A stretch of DNA of 64,000 bases, taken from the NCBI RefSeq assembly GCF_009835145.1, contig NZ_APKE01000014.1, forward strand, positions 248,001 to 312,000. The letters run 5' to 3'. The position numbers and the translations under genes are program-made. The notes below the pieces were generated by a model. That model was not told the DNA's origin. It saw only the letters and a program-made list of their open reading frames with translations, and searched no databases. The stretch's first letter is position 1, and each line of letters begins with the position of its first letter. Below are positions 1 through 9,302 of this stretch, one piece after another. This stretch comes from Profundibacterium mesophilum KAUST100406-0324 (lineage in GTDB: Bacteria; Pseudomonadota; Alphaproteobacteria; Rhodobacterales; Rhodobacteraceae).

Positions 1-39
1 CCGGCCGTCCGGGAATGCCCGGCAGCCGGCGGGCGGGGT

Positions 40-642
40 TCAGCCGGCCATGCGCACCGCGACGGCGCGATAGGCTGGGCGCTGGCGCAGCCTCGACATA
101 TAGGCCGCGATCACGTCGTCGCCTGGCGCGAAACCCGCGGCATGGGCCCAGTTGCCGCAATGCACGGCGATGATGTCGGGAACCGTGAGCGTGTCCCCGG
201 CGAGGAAGGCGCGCCCGTCCGACAGGATCCGCGACAGCCGTTCGAGGCCCCGGTCATATTCCCATCTCAAGCTGTCCTTGATCGCGGGAAGGCGACGCTC
301 TTCGGGGAGGACGAAGCTGTGACGCGCGGCGGTCCACAGGCAGGCATCGAGTTCGTCGAGCAGGAAATGCGTGATCGCGTCCTGTCTGGCGCGCGCGGTG
401 CTGCCGGGGGGGCAGCTGAAACGTCCCTCGCGATCTGACAGCCATGTGAGGATGGCGGTGCTGTCGGTCAGCGGCGTGCCCTCCTCGGTCAGGAGGACCG
501 GGATCTTGCCCGACGGGTTCACCGCGTGCACCGCCTCGCTGCGGGGGGGCAGATCGCGATGCGTATAGGGCAAGCCAAGCTCCTCGAGCAGCCAGGCGGG
601 ACGGAAGCTCCGGCTTTTCAGTGTTCCGATCAATTCAAGCAT
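40..642 (-). CDS. Glutathione S-transferase family protein
   Basis: A 200-residue protein with GST architecture. The N-terminal thioredoxin fold (about residues 1-75) holds the cis-proline segment GKIPVLL (45-51) and the glutathione-contacting DST at 60-62. The all-helical C-terminal domain has the conserved GDTLTVPDIIAVH staple motif near 149-161. The family conjugates glutathione to electrophiles or reduces peroxides in the cytoplasm, and the substrate cannot be told. The start is the ATG at 642, because the MLELIG beginning matches the family although the frame is open further upstream. It shares one base with the holA stop (TGATG), so it is the last gene of the leftward leuS-lptE-holA unit and is probably translationally coupled. 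Confidence 0.85.
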   Translation of the reverse strand: MLELIGTLKSRSFRPAWLLEELGLPYTHRDLPPRSEAVHAVNPSGKIPVLLTEEGTPLTDSTAILTWLSDREGRFSCPPGSTARARQDAITHFLLDELDACLWTAARHSFVLPEERRLPAIKDSLRWEYDRGLERLSRILSDGRAFLAGDTLTVPDIIAVHCGNWAHAAGFAPGDDVIAAYMSRLRQRPAYRAVAVRMAG

Positions 643-1661
643 CAGCGTCGTCCCATCATGGAAAGGCGGATCAGGACGCGCTCCATTAGCGCCATTTGCG
701 GCGCGCGGGCAGAGGAGCGCAGGGCGAGGTCGGTTTCGGTCAGCAGGCGCAGCGCTTGCTCGAGACGCGGCCGGCCCCAGTCCTGGGCTTGGCGCAGCAC
801 GGCGTCGCGGCGCGGCCCGTAGACCGGCGGGCGGAGCTTGCCGATACCGGAGCCAGGCCCGCCTGAATCGGAGGCGACGACGTGCAGGGTCCGGAAATGA
901 CGCATCGCCCCGATGCACAGGCCGACCGGCTGCACCCCCTGCGCCTGCAACCGCCGCAGCAGCGGGCCCACCTCCGCCGTGCGCCCGCCCGCGATCACCG
1001 CGAGCATGTCGTCGAGCCCCGCATCATGCGAGACCGGGGCGCAGGCAGCAATGTCGTCCGGACCGAGCGGCGCGCTGTCGTTCAGCTTGTAGAGGGCGAG
1101 CTTCTCGACCGTCTGGCGAAAGTCCCCCGGATCGAGCACCTGCGCGAGGGCGTTCAGATCGCCCATCGCTGCCCCTTCGGCGGCAAGTCCCGCCTCCTTG
1201 AGGATCGCCTCGATCTCCGCCCGTCCGGGCGGGTCGTCGTAGATGCCGATGGCCACGGCCGTGCGATGCTGCTCGAAGCCCTTGCGCAACGCGCTCGCCG
1301 CCTTCAGCGCGCCGGCGGTCACCAGCAGGTGTGCGTCTCCCTCGGACCAATCGGCAAGCGCGCCGAGTATGGCGGGAGCATGCTGGTTTCCCGCATCCTC
1401 GAGCAGCACCGCGCGCGGACCGGGAAAGAAACCGCTGGCCTTCATCTCGTCGCTCAGCGCGGCCTTGTCGCGTCGCAGCTCCCCGGCCGGAAGGCGCGTC
1501 AGGCGCATCTCCTCATCGCCCTGCGGACCCACGAGCGCCTTTGCCAGCGACTGGCGCTTGAGGCTGACGCGCATCGCGTCGCTGCCATAGAGCAGCGTGC
1601 CGGGCCGTCCCGGAGGCGGCTTGGCCAGGTAGGCCGCCGCATCGCGCGCCGACAGTTTCAT
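642..1661 (-). CDS. holA: DNA polymerase III subunit delta
   Basis: A 339-residue protein matching the clamp-loader delta subunit, which opens the beta sliding clamp on DNA as part of the gamma/tau complex. It begins MKLSARDAAAYL, runs through the AAA-like fold (roughly 1-210), and ends in the helical collar domain that binds other clamp-loader subunits. As expected for delta, no functional Walker A motif is visible. Length is normal for the family (about 340). The ATG at 1661 lies 10 bases after the lptE stop. The order lptE-holA downstream of leuS is widespread in proteobacteria and supports the call. Confidence 0.92.
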   Translation of the reverse strand: MKLSARDAAAYLAKPPPGRPGTLLYGSDAMRVSLKRQSLAKALVGPQGDEEMRLTRLPAGELRRDKAALSDEMKASGFFPGPRAVLLEDAGNQHAPAILGALADWSEGDAHLLVTAGALKAASALRKGFEQHRTAVAIGIYDDPPGRAEIEAILKEAGLAAEGAAMGDLNALAQVLDPGDFRQTVEKLALYKLNDSAPLGPDDIAACAPVSHDAGLDDMLAVIAGGRTAEVGPLLRRLQAQGVQPVGLCIGAMRHFRTLHVVASDSGGPGSGIGKLRPPVYGPRRDAVLRQAQDWGRPRLEQALRLLTETDLALRSSARAPQMALMERVLIRLSMMGRR

Positions 1662-1671
1662 GCCCGCCCCG

Positions 1672-2199
1672 TCATCGCTGCCAATCGGGCGCGGTGGCCA
1701 ACAGATGCGAGACGAGATCGTCGGCGAGGATCACCATGAGGCGCCGGCGCGCGTCCTGCTCCGCGGTGAGCACGGAGACGGTATTGCCCGCGATCGAGCC
1801 GCGATCCGCGCTGAAGACCGGGGCGGAATAGGCGGTGGCGCGGTGCAGCGTCCCGCTCGCGGCGGATGCCCCGTCCGCGATCCGGGTCAGGCTCCAGATC
1901 ATCGTTCCGCGAAGCTGGTAGCGGGTCGTTTCCTGATCGGGCGTGACGGCGAGGGCGGCCTGTTCGGTCAGCACGCTCGCCGAGAGGCCGAAGGCCGGGT
2001 TTTCGGGCCGGCCGAGGCGCTCCTCGATCCGGCGCACCAGGGTGTAGCCTTGCGCATCCGCCGGCGGATCGGTGCGGATCAGGCCGCGCAGCCCCTCCGC
2101 CTGCCCGCCGGGCCCGTAGACCGGCGAGAAGCCGCAGCCCGCCAGCATCGCGAAGCCCGCGAGACCGGTCAGCAGTTTGCGGCGATCAGATGACGACAT
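1672..2199 (-). CDS. lptE: LPS assembly lipoprotein LptE
   Basis: A 175-residue outer-membrane lipoprotein. The signal peptide ends in the lipobox LAGC with the lipidated Cys at residue 22, followed by the GFSPVYG segment typical of LptE/RlpB. LptE plugs the LptD barrel that inserts lipopolysaccharide into the outer leaflet. Its start overlaps the last 14 bases of leuS, so translation is likely coupled to the synthetase. Its position between leuS and holA is the conserved proteobacterial arrangement. LptE proteins are weakly conserved, so the call leans on lipobox, size and context together. Confidence 0.88.
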   Translation of the reverse strand: MSSSDRRKLLTGLAGFAMLAGCGFSPVYGPGGQAEGLRGLIRTDPPADAQGYTLVRRIEERLGRPENPAFGLSASVLTEQAALAVTPDQETTRYQLRGTMIWSLTRIADGASAASGTLHRATAYSAPVFSADRGSIAGNTVSVLTAEQDARRRLMVILADDLVSHLLATAPDWQR

Positions 2200-4741
2200 T
2201 CACGATCCGTCCGGGCACGACGATGAGCTTGCGCGGCGCGGCGCCATCGAGCGCCTTCTGCACAGCATGCCGTTCGAGGACCAGTTTTTCAATCGCGTCC
2301 TTGCCCAGATCCTTGGCCACGGTGATCTCGTCGCGGCGCTTGCCGTTGATCTGGATCGGCAGAACCACCTCGTCATCGATCAGCATGGCGGGGTCGGCCA
2401 CCGGCCAGGGGGCGTTCACGACGAGGCCCTCGCCGCCGAGCCGGGCCCAGATCTCCTCGGACAGGTGCGGCGTCATCGGGGCCATCAGCTGCGCGAGGAT
2501 CCGCGCCGCCTCGCATTTCGCCGCCCGCCCCGCGGGGGATTTCTGCAGCACGCTGGTGAAGGCGTAGAGGCGGGCGACGGCCGCGTTGAAGCCGAAGCTC
2601 TCGATGCCCATGGTCACGTCGTGGATGGTGCGATGGGCGGCGCGCCTGAGCGCGTCGTCGTCGCGGCCCTGCTCGGCCGCCCCGCTGGCCTCGTCGCAGA
2701 TCCGCCAGACACGGGCGAGGTGCTTGGATGCGGCCTCGGCGCCGGAGGCCGTCCATTCCACGTCGCGCTCGGGCGGACTGTCCGAAAGCACGAACCAGCG
2801 CGCGGTATCGGCGCCGTAGCGGTCGATGATCTCGACGGGATCGACCACGTTGCGCTTGGATTTCGACATCTTGGCCGAGGGGATGACCTCCACCGCGCGG
2901 CCATCGGCGAGCTTGCCGTCCGTGACCTCGTGCGGGAAGTGATAGACCGGGCGATTCGTCTCGTCGCGCGTCTGGTAGATCTCGTGCGTGACCATGCCTT
3001 GCGTGAAAAGCGCGTCGAAGGGCTCGGTTGCCCGCGCCGGCAGGTGCCCCGTCGCATGCATGGCGCGGGCGAAGAAGCGCGAGTAGAGCAGGTGCAGGAT
3101 CGCGTGCTCGACCCCGCCGATATACTGGTCGACATTCATCCAGTAGGCCGCCTCCTCGGGATCGGTCGGCGTTTCGGCCCCCGGCGAGGTGAAGCGCGCG
3201 TAATACCACGAGCTGTCGACGAAGGTGTCCATCGTGTCGGTCTCGCGCTTGGCCGGGGCCCCGCAGGAGGGGCAGGGCACGTCGCGCCAGGTGGGATGGC
3301 GGTCTAGCGGGTTGCCGGGCTGATCGAAGCTGACATCTTTCGGCAGCTCGACCGGCAGGTTCTCCTTCTTCTCGGGCACCACGCCGCAGGTCTCGCAATG
3401 GATCACGGGGATCGGGCAACCCCAGTAGCGCTGCCGCGACAGGCCCCAGTCGCGCAGTCGGAACTTGGTGACGCCATGCCCGACCCCGTTGGCCTCGCAA
3501 AAGGCGATCGCGGCGTCGATGGCGGCGTTGGCCGTCTGAACCTCCTCCCCGGCAAAGCCGCGGACGTAGCGGACGGGCGTGTCCTTGGGCGCGACAAGGG
3601 CGGTCTGCTGGACGTATTCGTCCGGATCGCCCGGCAGCTCGCCCTCCGGAACGAAGGTCGCATAGATCGGCAGGCCGTATTTGACGGCGAAATCGTGATC
3701 GCGCTCGTCATGGGCGGGGCAGCCGAAAACCGCGCCGGTGCCGTAATCCATCAAGATGAAATTGGCGACATGGACCGGAAGCTCCCATGCCGTGTCGAAG
3801 GGGTGGCGGACCCGCAGGCCGGTGTCGAAGCCCTTTTTCTCGGCCTTCTCCATGTCCTCCTCGGCGGTGCCCATGCGGCGGCATTCGGCGTTGAAGGCGG
3901 CAAGCTCCTCGTTGTCCTTCTCGAGCTGCCGGGCCAGCGGATGATCGGGGGAGATGCCCACGAAACTCGCGCCGCGCAGCGTGTCGGGGCGGGTGGTGTA
4001 GACCTCGATCCGGTCATGCCCCTGCGGCCCGTCGACGAGGCTGAAGGCGAATTGCAGGCCGCGCGAGCGTCCGATCCAGTTGGCCTGCATCGTCTTGACC
4101 TTGTCGGGCCAGTTCTCGAGCGTGTCCAGCGCATCGAGCAGCGCATCGGAATAGTCGGAGATCTTGAAGAACCACTGTGTCAGCTCGCGCCGTTCCACGA
4201 GCGCGCCGGAGCGCCAGCCGCGCCCGTCCTCGACCTGCTCGTTGGCCAGGACCGTCATGTCGACCGGGTCCCAGTTCACGACCGCGTTCTTGCGGTAGAC
4301 GAGCCCCTGCTCCAGGAAGTCGATGAACATCGCCTGCTGCTTGCCGTAATAGTCCGGATCGCAGGTGGCGAATTCACGGCTCCAGTCGAGCGAAAGCCCG
4401 AGGCGCGAGAATTGCGATTTCATGTTGGCGATGTTGGCATAGGTCCATTCGCCCGGATGCACGCGCCGTTCCTGCGCGGCGTTCTCGGCCGGCAGGCCGA
4501 AGGCGTCCCATCCCATCGGGTGCAGCACCGCGTGACCGGTGGAAATCTTGTAGCGCGCCACCACGTCGCCCATCGTGTAGTTGCGCACATGGCCGATATG
4601 CAGGTTGCCAGACGGGTAGGGGAACATCTCCAGGACGTAGTATTTGGGCTTGTCCGGATCGCGCCTGGCCTCGAACGTGCCGGCATCGGTCCAGGCATCC
4701 TGCCATTTCGGTTCGATCTCGGCGGCATCGTAGCTGGACAT
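2186..4741 (-). CDS. leuS: Leucyl-tRNA synthetase
   Basis: An 851-residue class I aminoacyl-tRNA synthetase that charges tRNA-Leu in the cytoplasm. The HIGH signature is at 48-51 and KMSKS at about 624-628. Between them lies the CP1 editing insertion that hydrolyses mischarged tRNA. The C-terminal part is the anticodon-binding helical domain, and the protein ends with the GRIVNVVI tail usual for bacterial LeuRS. The start is the ATG at 4741, preceded by GAGGGG at suitable spacing; a longer open frame upstream is rejected because it lacks family similarity. It is the first gene of the leftward operon leuS-lptE-holA-GST and is divergent from the glycosyltransferase gene. Confidence 0.97.
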   Translation of the reverse strand: MSSYDAAEIEPKWQDAWTDAGTFEARRDPDKPKYYVLEMFPYPSGNLHIGHVRNYTMGDVVARYKISTGHAVLHPMGWDAFGLPAENAAQERRVHPGEWTYANIANMKSQFSRLGLSLDWSREFATCDPDYYGKQQAMFIDFLEQGLVYRKNAVVNWDPVDMTVLANEQVEDGRGWRSGALVERRELTQWFFKISDYSDALLDALDTLENWPDKVKTMQANWIGRSRGLQFAFSLVDGPQGHDRIEVYTTRPDTLRGASFVGISPDHPLARQLEKDNEELAAFNAECRRMGTAEEDMEKAEKKGFDTGLRVRHPFDTAWELPVHVANFILMDYGTGAVFGCPAHDERDHDFAVKYGLPIYATFVPEGELPGDPDEYVQQTALVAPKDTPVRYVRGFAGEEVQTANAAIDAAIAFCEANGVGHGVTKFRLRDWGLSRQRYWGCPIPVIHCETCGVVPEKKENLPVELPKDVSFDQPGNPLDRHPTWRDVPCPSCGAPAKRETDTMDTFVDSSWYYARFTSPGAETPTDPEEAAYWMNVDQYIGGVEHAILHLLYSRFFARAMHATGHLPARATEPFDALFTQGMVTHEIYQTRDETNRPVYHFPHEVTDGKLADGRAVEVIPSAKMSKSKRNVVDPVEIIDRYGADTARWFVLSDSPPERDVEWTASGAEAASKHLARVWRICDEASGAAEQGRDDDALRRAAHRTIHDVTMGIESFGFNAAVARLYAFTSVLQKSPAGRAAKCEAARILAQLMAPMTPHLSEEIWARLGGEGLVVNAPWPVADPAMLIDDEVVLPIQINGKRRDEITVAKDLGKDAIEKLVLERHAVQKALDGAAPRKLIVVPGRIVNVVI

Positions 4742-4979
4742 CGTCGGCCCCTCGTCTTTGCGGAAAACTTGTTGCGGCTGTTGCGGCTGTGGCTTGATAA
4801 GTGGCCAGGCTCGCACGGTCCAGTGGCCATCGGTGAATTCGGCCCCGTGCAAACCCGTCTGGCCCCCGCCGTCCCGCGGCGTGGAGCCGCATGGGCAACC
4901 CCGCGCCGGGCGCGGCACCAGCGGCCGCGCGCCTTCAGCCCGCACCGGCCGCCCGCGCGAAAGGAGACGACGACGCGTC

Positions 4980-6224
4980 ATGAATGTCCTGTTCCTGCAC
5001 CAGAACTTCCCGGGGCAGTTCGCCCATCTCGCCCCCGCCATGGCCGCGCGCGGCGATAGGGTCCATGCGCTGACCTCGCGGGTGCGCGCCCCGACGCGGT
5101 GGCAGGGGGTGGAGGTGCTGCCCTACGCGCATCCTGATCCGGGGCCCCAGAGCCTGCATCCCTGGATGCAGACGCTCAATGCCGCGGTGCATCGCGGCAC
5201 CTCGGTGCTGCGCGCGGCCGAGGCGCTCAAGGCGCGCGGGATGATGCCCGACCTCATCGTGGCGCATCCGGGCTGGGGCGAGGCGCTGTTCCTGCGCGAT
5301 CTGTGGCCGCGGGCGCGCATCGCGCTTTTCTGCGAGTTCCACTACCGCGCCGAAGGAGCCGATGTCGGCTTCGATCCCGAATTCTCGGGGCGGCGCGAAT
5401 TCGGCGCGGCCCACCGGATGACGTTCAAGAACATGGCGATGAACATGCAGCTCGAGCAGGCCGATGGCGGCATCTCGCCCACCCATTGGCAGGCCGGGAC
5501 CTTCCCGCCAGAGCTGCAGCGCAAGATCGAGGTCATCCATGACGGCATCGACACCGGCGCGTTGCGGCCCGATCCCGCCGCGCGGCTGCAGATCGAGGGC
5601 CTCGGTTCATGGAGCCGGGACGATGAGCTCATCACCTTCGTCAACCGCAATCTCGAACCCTATCGCGGCTTCCACGTCTTCATGCGCGCCCTGCCGGAGC
5701 TGCTGCGCCGGCGGCCTGGCGCGCAGGTCCTGATCGTGGGGGAGGACGGGGTGAGCTACGGTCGCGCGCCCGAGGGCGGCGGGACGTGGCGGGCGGCATT
5801 GACGGCGCAGATCGCGGACCGGATGCGCCCCGAGGACTGGGGCCGGGTGCATTTCGCAGGTCGCCTCTCGCGCGCCGATTTCACGTCGATGCTCCAGGTC
5901 TCGCGGGTGCATGTCTACCTGACCTATCCGTTCGTGCTCAGCTGGAGCCTGCTCGAGGCGATGAGCGTCGGCTGTGCGGTGGTCGCCTCGGGCACGCCGC
6001 CGGTCGCCGAGGCGATCGAGGAGGGACGCACGGGCCGGCTGTTCGATTTCTTCGATGGGGCGCGGATGACCGAGCTGATTTGCGAGCTCGGCGAGGACGC
6101 GGCGCAGCGCGCCCGGCTCGGCGCCGCCGCCCGCGCCGACACCATTGCGCGCTACGATCTCGAGGCGATCTGCCTGCCCGCGCAGCTCTCCTACCTGGAC
6201 GGGCTCATGACGCCCCGGGGCTGA
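4980..6224 (+). CDS. Glycosyltransferase, GT4-like (GT-B fold)
   Basis: A 414-residue protein starting [17 protein letters not shown], the N-terminal pattern of a GT4-type subgroup. The second half carries the nucleotide-sugar-binding region with the acidic [16 protein letters not shown] segment (about 313-335), corresponding to the E-x7-E motif of retaining GT-B enzymes. An AAKGG-like site (AAAGGAG) sits just before the ATG at 4980. Neither donor nor acceptor sugar can be inferred. It stands alone, divergent from leuS and convergent with the DUF3576 gene, with no polysaccharide cluster in the window. It could act on exopolysaccharide, lipid or protein substrates. Confidence 0.85.
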   Translation: MNVLFLHQNFPGQFAHLAPAMAARGDRVHALTSRVRAPTRWQGVEVLPYAHPDPGPQSLHPWMQTLNAAVHRGTSVLRAAEALKARGMMPDLIVAHPGWGEALFLRDLWPRARIALFCEFHYRAEGADVGFDPEFSGRREFGAAHRMTFKNMAMNMQLEQADGGISPTHWQAGTFPPELQRKIEVIHDGIDTGALRPDPAARLQIEGLGSWSRDDELITFVNRNLEPYRGFHVFMRALPELLRRRPGAQVLIVGEDGVSYGRAPEGGGTWRAALTAQIADRMRPEDWGRVHFAGRLSRADFTSMLQVSRVHVYLTYPFVLSWSLLEAMSVGCAVVASGTPPVAEAIEEGRTGRLFDFFDGARMTELICELGEDAAQRARLGAAARADTIARYDLEAICLPAQLSYLDGLMTPRG

Positions 6225-6227
6225 GCG

Positions 6228-6247
6228 CCGCGCCCGGCCGGGCGCGG
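6228..6247. repeat. 20-bp perfect palindrome between convergent genes
   Basis: A ten-base arm, CCGCGCCCGG, is followed directly by its exact reverse complement, four bases after the glycosyltransferase stop. There is no T run, so it is not a classic intrinsic terminator, but a hairpin here could protect or end transcripts from either side. Confidence 0.5.
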
Positions 6248-6288
6248 GCCGGGGTGCGGTGGGGCCTGGCCGGTCGACGGTGGCGAGC

Positions 6289-6325
6289 GCGGGCGTCCAG
6301 AGGCGGGTGTCTAGAGGCGGGCGTC
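6289..6325. repeat. 14-bp tandem repeat, about 2.6 copies, across a stop codon
   Basis: Copies begin at 6289, 6303 and 6317 with consensus GCGGGYGTCYAGAG; the third is only partial before it diverges into coding sequence. The TAG stop of the leftward DUF3576 gene (6311-6313) lies inside the second copy, so the last codons of that gene and its stop are part of the repeat. Confidence 0.7.
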
Positions 6326-6823
6326 GCGCAGGCGCAGCTGGCGGGCGCGGGTGAGAATCGCATCCTCGATGGCGCGCACCGTGTCGGCGCTGGCCGGACC
6401 GCTTGCGGTCAGCAGGGCGACGTTGAGCGAGCGCGCGTCGAGCGCGGGATCCTGGACATAGACGGTCGCGCGGTAAGCCTGCCGCCCGCCCGGAGGGGTC
6501 CCGTAGCCGGTCGTGAACACGCCCGAGAAGGGGTCGGCGGCAGTGATGGGCAGGAAGTCGAGCACGTCCTGCGCCGCGACCCAGATATATTTGTTCACCT
6601 CGATCCGGGTATCGGGGTTGTCGTTGTTGCCGAACAGGTCCCAGACCGTCTGCCGGCGATCGGCACCGCGCGGGGTGCTCTCGAGCTGGCGCCGTTGCGT
6701 CTCGCTCAAGTTGATATCGGCCGGATCGTCGCGGAAGTTCAGGCCCGCACAGGCCGTCAGGGCCACCGCGCCGCCCGCAAGCAATAGTCCCGCCCTGATC
6801 CGCGCCGCGCCGTTCATACCCAT
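6311..6823 (-). CDS. DUF3576 domain lipoprotein
   Basis: A 170-residue predicted lipoprotein: short basic N-terminus, hydrophobic stretch and lipobox LTAC with Cys at residue 25. The body carries the WDLFGNNDNPDTRIEVNKYIW block and the GVFTTGY segment that I associate with alphaproteobacterial DUF3576 proteins. The function of that family is unknown, and envelope location is inferred from the lipobox. The start is placed at the ATG at 6823; another ATG at 6817 is equally possible. The frame extends further upstream but without a signal-peptide-like beginning. The gene is divergent from the porin gene. Confidence 0.78.
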   Translation of the reverse strand: MGMNGAARIRAGLLLAGGAVALTACAGLNFRDDPADINLSETQRRQLESTPRGADRRQTVWDLFGNNDNPDTRIEVNKYIWVAAQDVLDFLPITAADPFSGVFTTGYGTPPGGRQAYRATVYVQDPALDARSLNVALLTASGPASADTVRAIEDAILTRARQLRLRDARL

Positions 6824-7071
6824 CGCCCAATGCCCCCGTGATTTGCGCCCAAGTGGTATCCCAAGCACCCAGACCCGGCAAGCGGGCAGTTCCCCCGGCC
6901 ATACAGGGGGGGGGCAAAAGCTCACTGTGACATGGCTGCACCAGCTTATGTGGCAAAATCATGGGCGTTCTTGGCCAAGCTTGAATTGAAACGGCAAAAG
7001 GCGCACTCCCCGATTGTGCCTGGGGGGAACGTTGCCTCTTGGGGCCGGCTTTAAAAATCATGAGGGAAAAC

Positions 7072-8049
7072 ATGAAAAAGGTTCTCTTCGCAACCACGGC
7101 GCTCGTTGCTTCCACCAGCTTCGCGATGGCTGACGTCGACCTGTCGGGTTCGGCTGAAATGGGTATCGTCGGTGGTGACGGCTTCGAAGATCAGTTCCAC
7201 ACCGATATCGACGTCACGTTCTCGATGTCCGGCACGACCGACACCGGCCTGACCTTCGGCGCGTCGATCGATCTGGACGAGTCGGATGCCGACCGCACGA
7301 TCGCCGGTGTTCCGATCAACAACCAGAACGGCACCACCGAAGACATCGAAGTCGGCGGCTCGCCCGCGTTCGACAACACCACCCAGGGCGGTGAGACCAT
7401 CTTCGTCTCCGGCGCCTTCGGCACCCTGACCATGGGCGACACCGACGGTGCGTTCGACTGGGCCCTCGCCGAAGCCATCATCGGCTCCGCGATCAACGAC
7501 GACCACGAGCATGCCGGCTACAACGGCAACGCCGGCCTCGACGGCACCTTCGACGGCCAGATCGCTCGTTACGACTACTCCTTCGGCGACTTCGCCTTTG
7601 CCGCTTCGGCCGAGATGAACGACGAGAACGACAACGACGACGACGATGTCTTCGGCCTCGGCGCCAAGTATTCCGGCGAGTTCGGCACGATGAACCTGGG
7701 CTTCGGCCTCGGCTACCAGACGCGCGACGAAGCCGACATCGTCGGTGTCAGCGTCACCGCCGGCATGGATAACGGCATCAAGGCGATCCTGAACTACTCC
7801 GATCTCGATGGCGTCAACGGCAACGACCACCACACCGGTCTCGCCGTCGGCTACAGCGCCGGTGCGATCACCGTTGCTGCCAACTACGGCATCTTCGAGC
7901 GCGTCGACGGTTCCGAGAACGAGGGCTTCGGCCTGATCGGCAACTACGACCTCGGCGGCGGCGCCCAGCTGCAGGCCGGCTACGGCAACAGCGACCGTGA
8001 CGGCGTCGACACCGACCGTTACTCGCTCGGCGTGGCGATGTCCTTCTGA
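7072..8049 (+). CDS. Outer-membrane porin (Rhodobacter type)
   Basis: A 325-residue general-diffusion porin. The signal peptide MKKVLFATTALVASTSFAMA is cleaved before DVDLSGSAEMG, which begins the first strand. Alternating beta-strand repeats rich in Gly and Asp follow, and the protein ends in the aromatic C-terminal strand GVAMSF needed for BAM recognition. Acidic runs around residue 185 probably sit in loops. Codon use is strongly biased to GGC, GAC and ATC, as expected of an abundant protein. GAGGGA precedes the ATG at 7072. The gene is monocistronic and closed by a strong terminator. Confidence 0.93.
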   Translation: MKKVLFATTALVASTSFAMADVDLSGSAEMGIVGGDGFEDQFHTDIDVTFSMSGTTDTGLTFGASIDLDESDADRTIAGVPINNQNGTTEDIEVGGSPAFDNTTQGGETIFVSGAFGTLTMGDTDGAFDWALAEAIIGSAINDDHEHAGYNGNAGLDGTFDGQIARYDYSFGDFAFAASAEMNDENDNDDDDVFGLGAKYSGEFGTMNLGFGLGYQTRDEADIVGVSVTAGMDNGIKAILNYSDLDGVNGNDHHTGLAVGYSAGAITVAANYGIFERVDGSENEGFGLIGNYDLGGGAQLQAGYGNSDRDGVDTDRYSLGVAMSF

Positions 8050-8071
8050 TCCATTACCGGATCGATCTGGG

Positions 8072-8098
8072 AAGAGCGGGCCTTGTGCCCGCTCTTTT
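8072..8098 (+). terminator. Intrinsic terminator of the porin gene
   Basis: A perfect 10-bp stem, AAGAGCGGGC against GCCCGCTCTT, has a 5-base loop and runs directly into TTTT. It lies 22 bases after the porin stop. Confidence 0.9.
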
Positions 8099-8148
8099 CG
8101 TTTGGCACCCATGCAACCGGGATGCCACCGCATCGAAAGGATCGGATC

Positions 8149-8802
8149 ATGTCGCTTGCCGATGTCACCGCGCGCCTGCGCGCCGCCGAGCGTGCCGCCG
8201 GGCGCCCCGAGCACAGCGTGACCCTGATCGCGGTCAGCAAGGTGCAGCCGGATGCGCGCATCGACGCGGTCCTGGGGCAGGGGCACCGGGTTTTCGGCGA
8301 GAACCGGGTGCAGGAGGCCGGGCGCCACTGGCAGGCGCGCGCCGCAGAGCTGCGTGATCTCGAGCTGCACCTGCTCGGACCCCTCCAGAGCAACAAGGCC
8401 AGGCAGGCTTTCGAACTCTTCGATGCGATGCACACGCTTGACCGTCCGAAACTGGCCGATGCCCTGGCCAGGCTGGCGCAGGAGCACGGACGCTGCCCCG
8501 ATCTCTTCGTTCAGGTCAATACCGGCAAGGAGCCGCAGAAGGCCGGCATCATGCCCGGGGAGGCCGATGCCTTCGTCGCGCGATGCCGGCAGCTCGACCT
8601 TCCGGTGATCGGCCTGATGTGCATCCCGCCGATCGACGCGCCCGCCGACGAACATTTCCGAATGCTGGCCGCGATCGCCGAGCGCAATGACCTGTCGGGG
8701 CTATCGATGGGCATGAGCGGTGATTTCGAGGCGGCCGTGGCGGCGGGAGCGACCCATGTGCGGGTCGGCTCGGCGATCTTCGGCGAGCGCGAGCCCGGCT
8801 AG
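8149..8802 (+). CDS. YggS-family pyridoxal-phosphate homeostasis protein
   Basis: A 217-residue PLP-binding protein of the YggS/PROSC family, which buffers free PLP and affects amino-acid and vitamin B6 balance without known catalysis. The PLP lysine is K31 in LIAVSKVQ. The GENRVQEA and LLGPLQSNK segments, the GLMCIPP region and the phosphate-binding tail SMGMSGDFEAAV are all in family order. GAAAGG precedes the ATG at 8149. The stop codon overlaps that of the converging L,D-transpeptidase gene within one CTAG. Confidence 0.92.
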   Translation: MSLADVTARLRAAERAAGRPEHSVTLIAVSKVQPDARIDAVLGQGHRVFGENRVQEAGRHWQARAAELRDLELHLLGPLQSNKARQAFELFDAMHTLDRPKLADALARLAQEHGRCPDLFVQVNTGKEPQKAGIMPGEADAFVARCRQLDLPVIGLMCIPPIDAPADEHFRMLAAIAERNDLSGLSMGMSGDFEAAVAAGATHVRVGSAIFGEREPG

Positions 8803-9302
8803 CCGCGCACCCGCAGGAGGGTGCCCGGAGGACAGAGCGGCACCATCCGCCTCAGCATGGCGGGCGCCACCGCGATGCAGCCCTCGGTGGGATAACCCGG
8901 CCGGCGCCAGGCATGGACGAAAATGGCCGAGCCCGCGCCCGGAATGGCTGGGTCCATGTTCCAGTCGACGACCATCACGATGTCATAGAGCCCGTCGGCC
9001 CGGCGCAGCCGTTCGTGCGAGGGGGCGTAGGGCGCGGTGACCATGCTGTTATAGGCGGGATCGCCGGGCGCGTCCGACCACAGGTCCCGCGGTCCGATGG
9101 CGCGCGCCCAGGGGGCGGGGGCGGCCATCCGGTCCGCCCTGTAGAGCAGGCCCGCGATCCGGTGCGATCCGGCCGGCGTGGCGCCGTCGCCCTCGGCCTT
9201 GTTCGAGGCCGCGACCACGCCGCCGCGTCCGATGCTGCACGGAACGCGCCGTCCGAGCACCCGCAGCCCCGAGGCGTCGAGTTCGAGAACCGGGCGGATC
9301 AC
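8799..9302 (-). CDS. L,D-transpeptidase (YkuD) family protein without signal peptide
   Basis: A 167-residue YkuD-domain protein. The catalytic segment runs from His130 (FVHAW) to Cys142 in PTEGCIAV, a variant of the usual HGT...S-x-GC-x-R signature. YkuD enzymes use Cys to form 3-3 cross-links in peptidoglycan or to attach proteins to it. No signal peptide or membrane segment is visible, which is odd for a periplasmic reaction. The GTG start at 9302 overlaps the ribA stop as GTGA, so translation is probably coupled to ribA. Confidence 0.8.
   Translation of the reverse strand: MIRPVLELDASGLRVLGRRVPCSIGRGGVVAASNKAEGDGATPAGSHRIAGLLYRADRMAAPAPWARAIGPRDLWSDAPGDPAYNSMVTAPYAPSHERLRRADGLYDIVMVVDWNMDPAIPGAGSAIFVHAWRRPGYPTEGCIAVAPAMLRRMVPLCPPGTLLRVRG

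Noticed and set aside
4771-4792. Tandem GTTGCGGCT repeat near the leuS start as a regulatory site
   Set aside because: Only two copies of a nine-base unit, with no second occurrence in the window and no link to a known regulator.
7051-8655. 534-codon minus-strand frame opposite the porin and YggS genes
   Set aside because: It is antisense to two firmly recognised genes and crosses the porin terminator; composition is that of a shadow frame.
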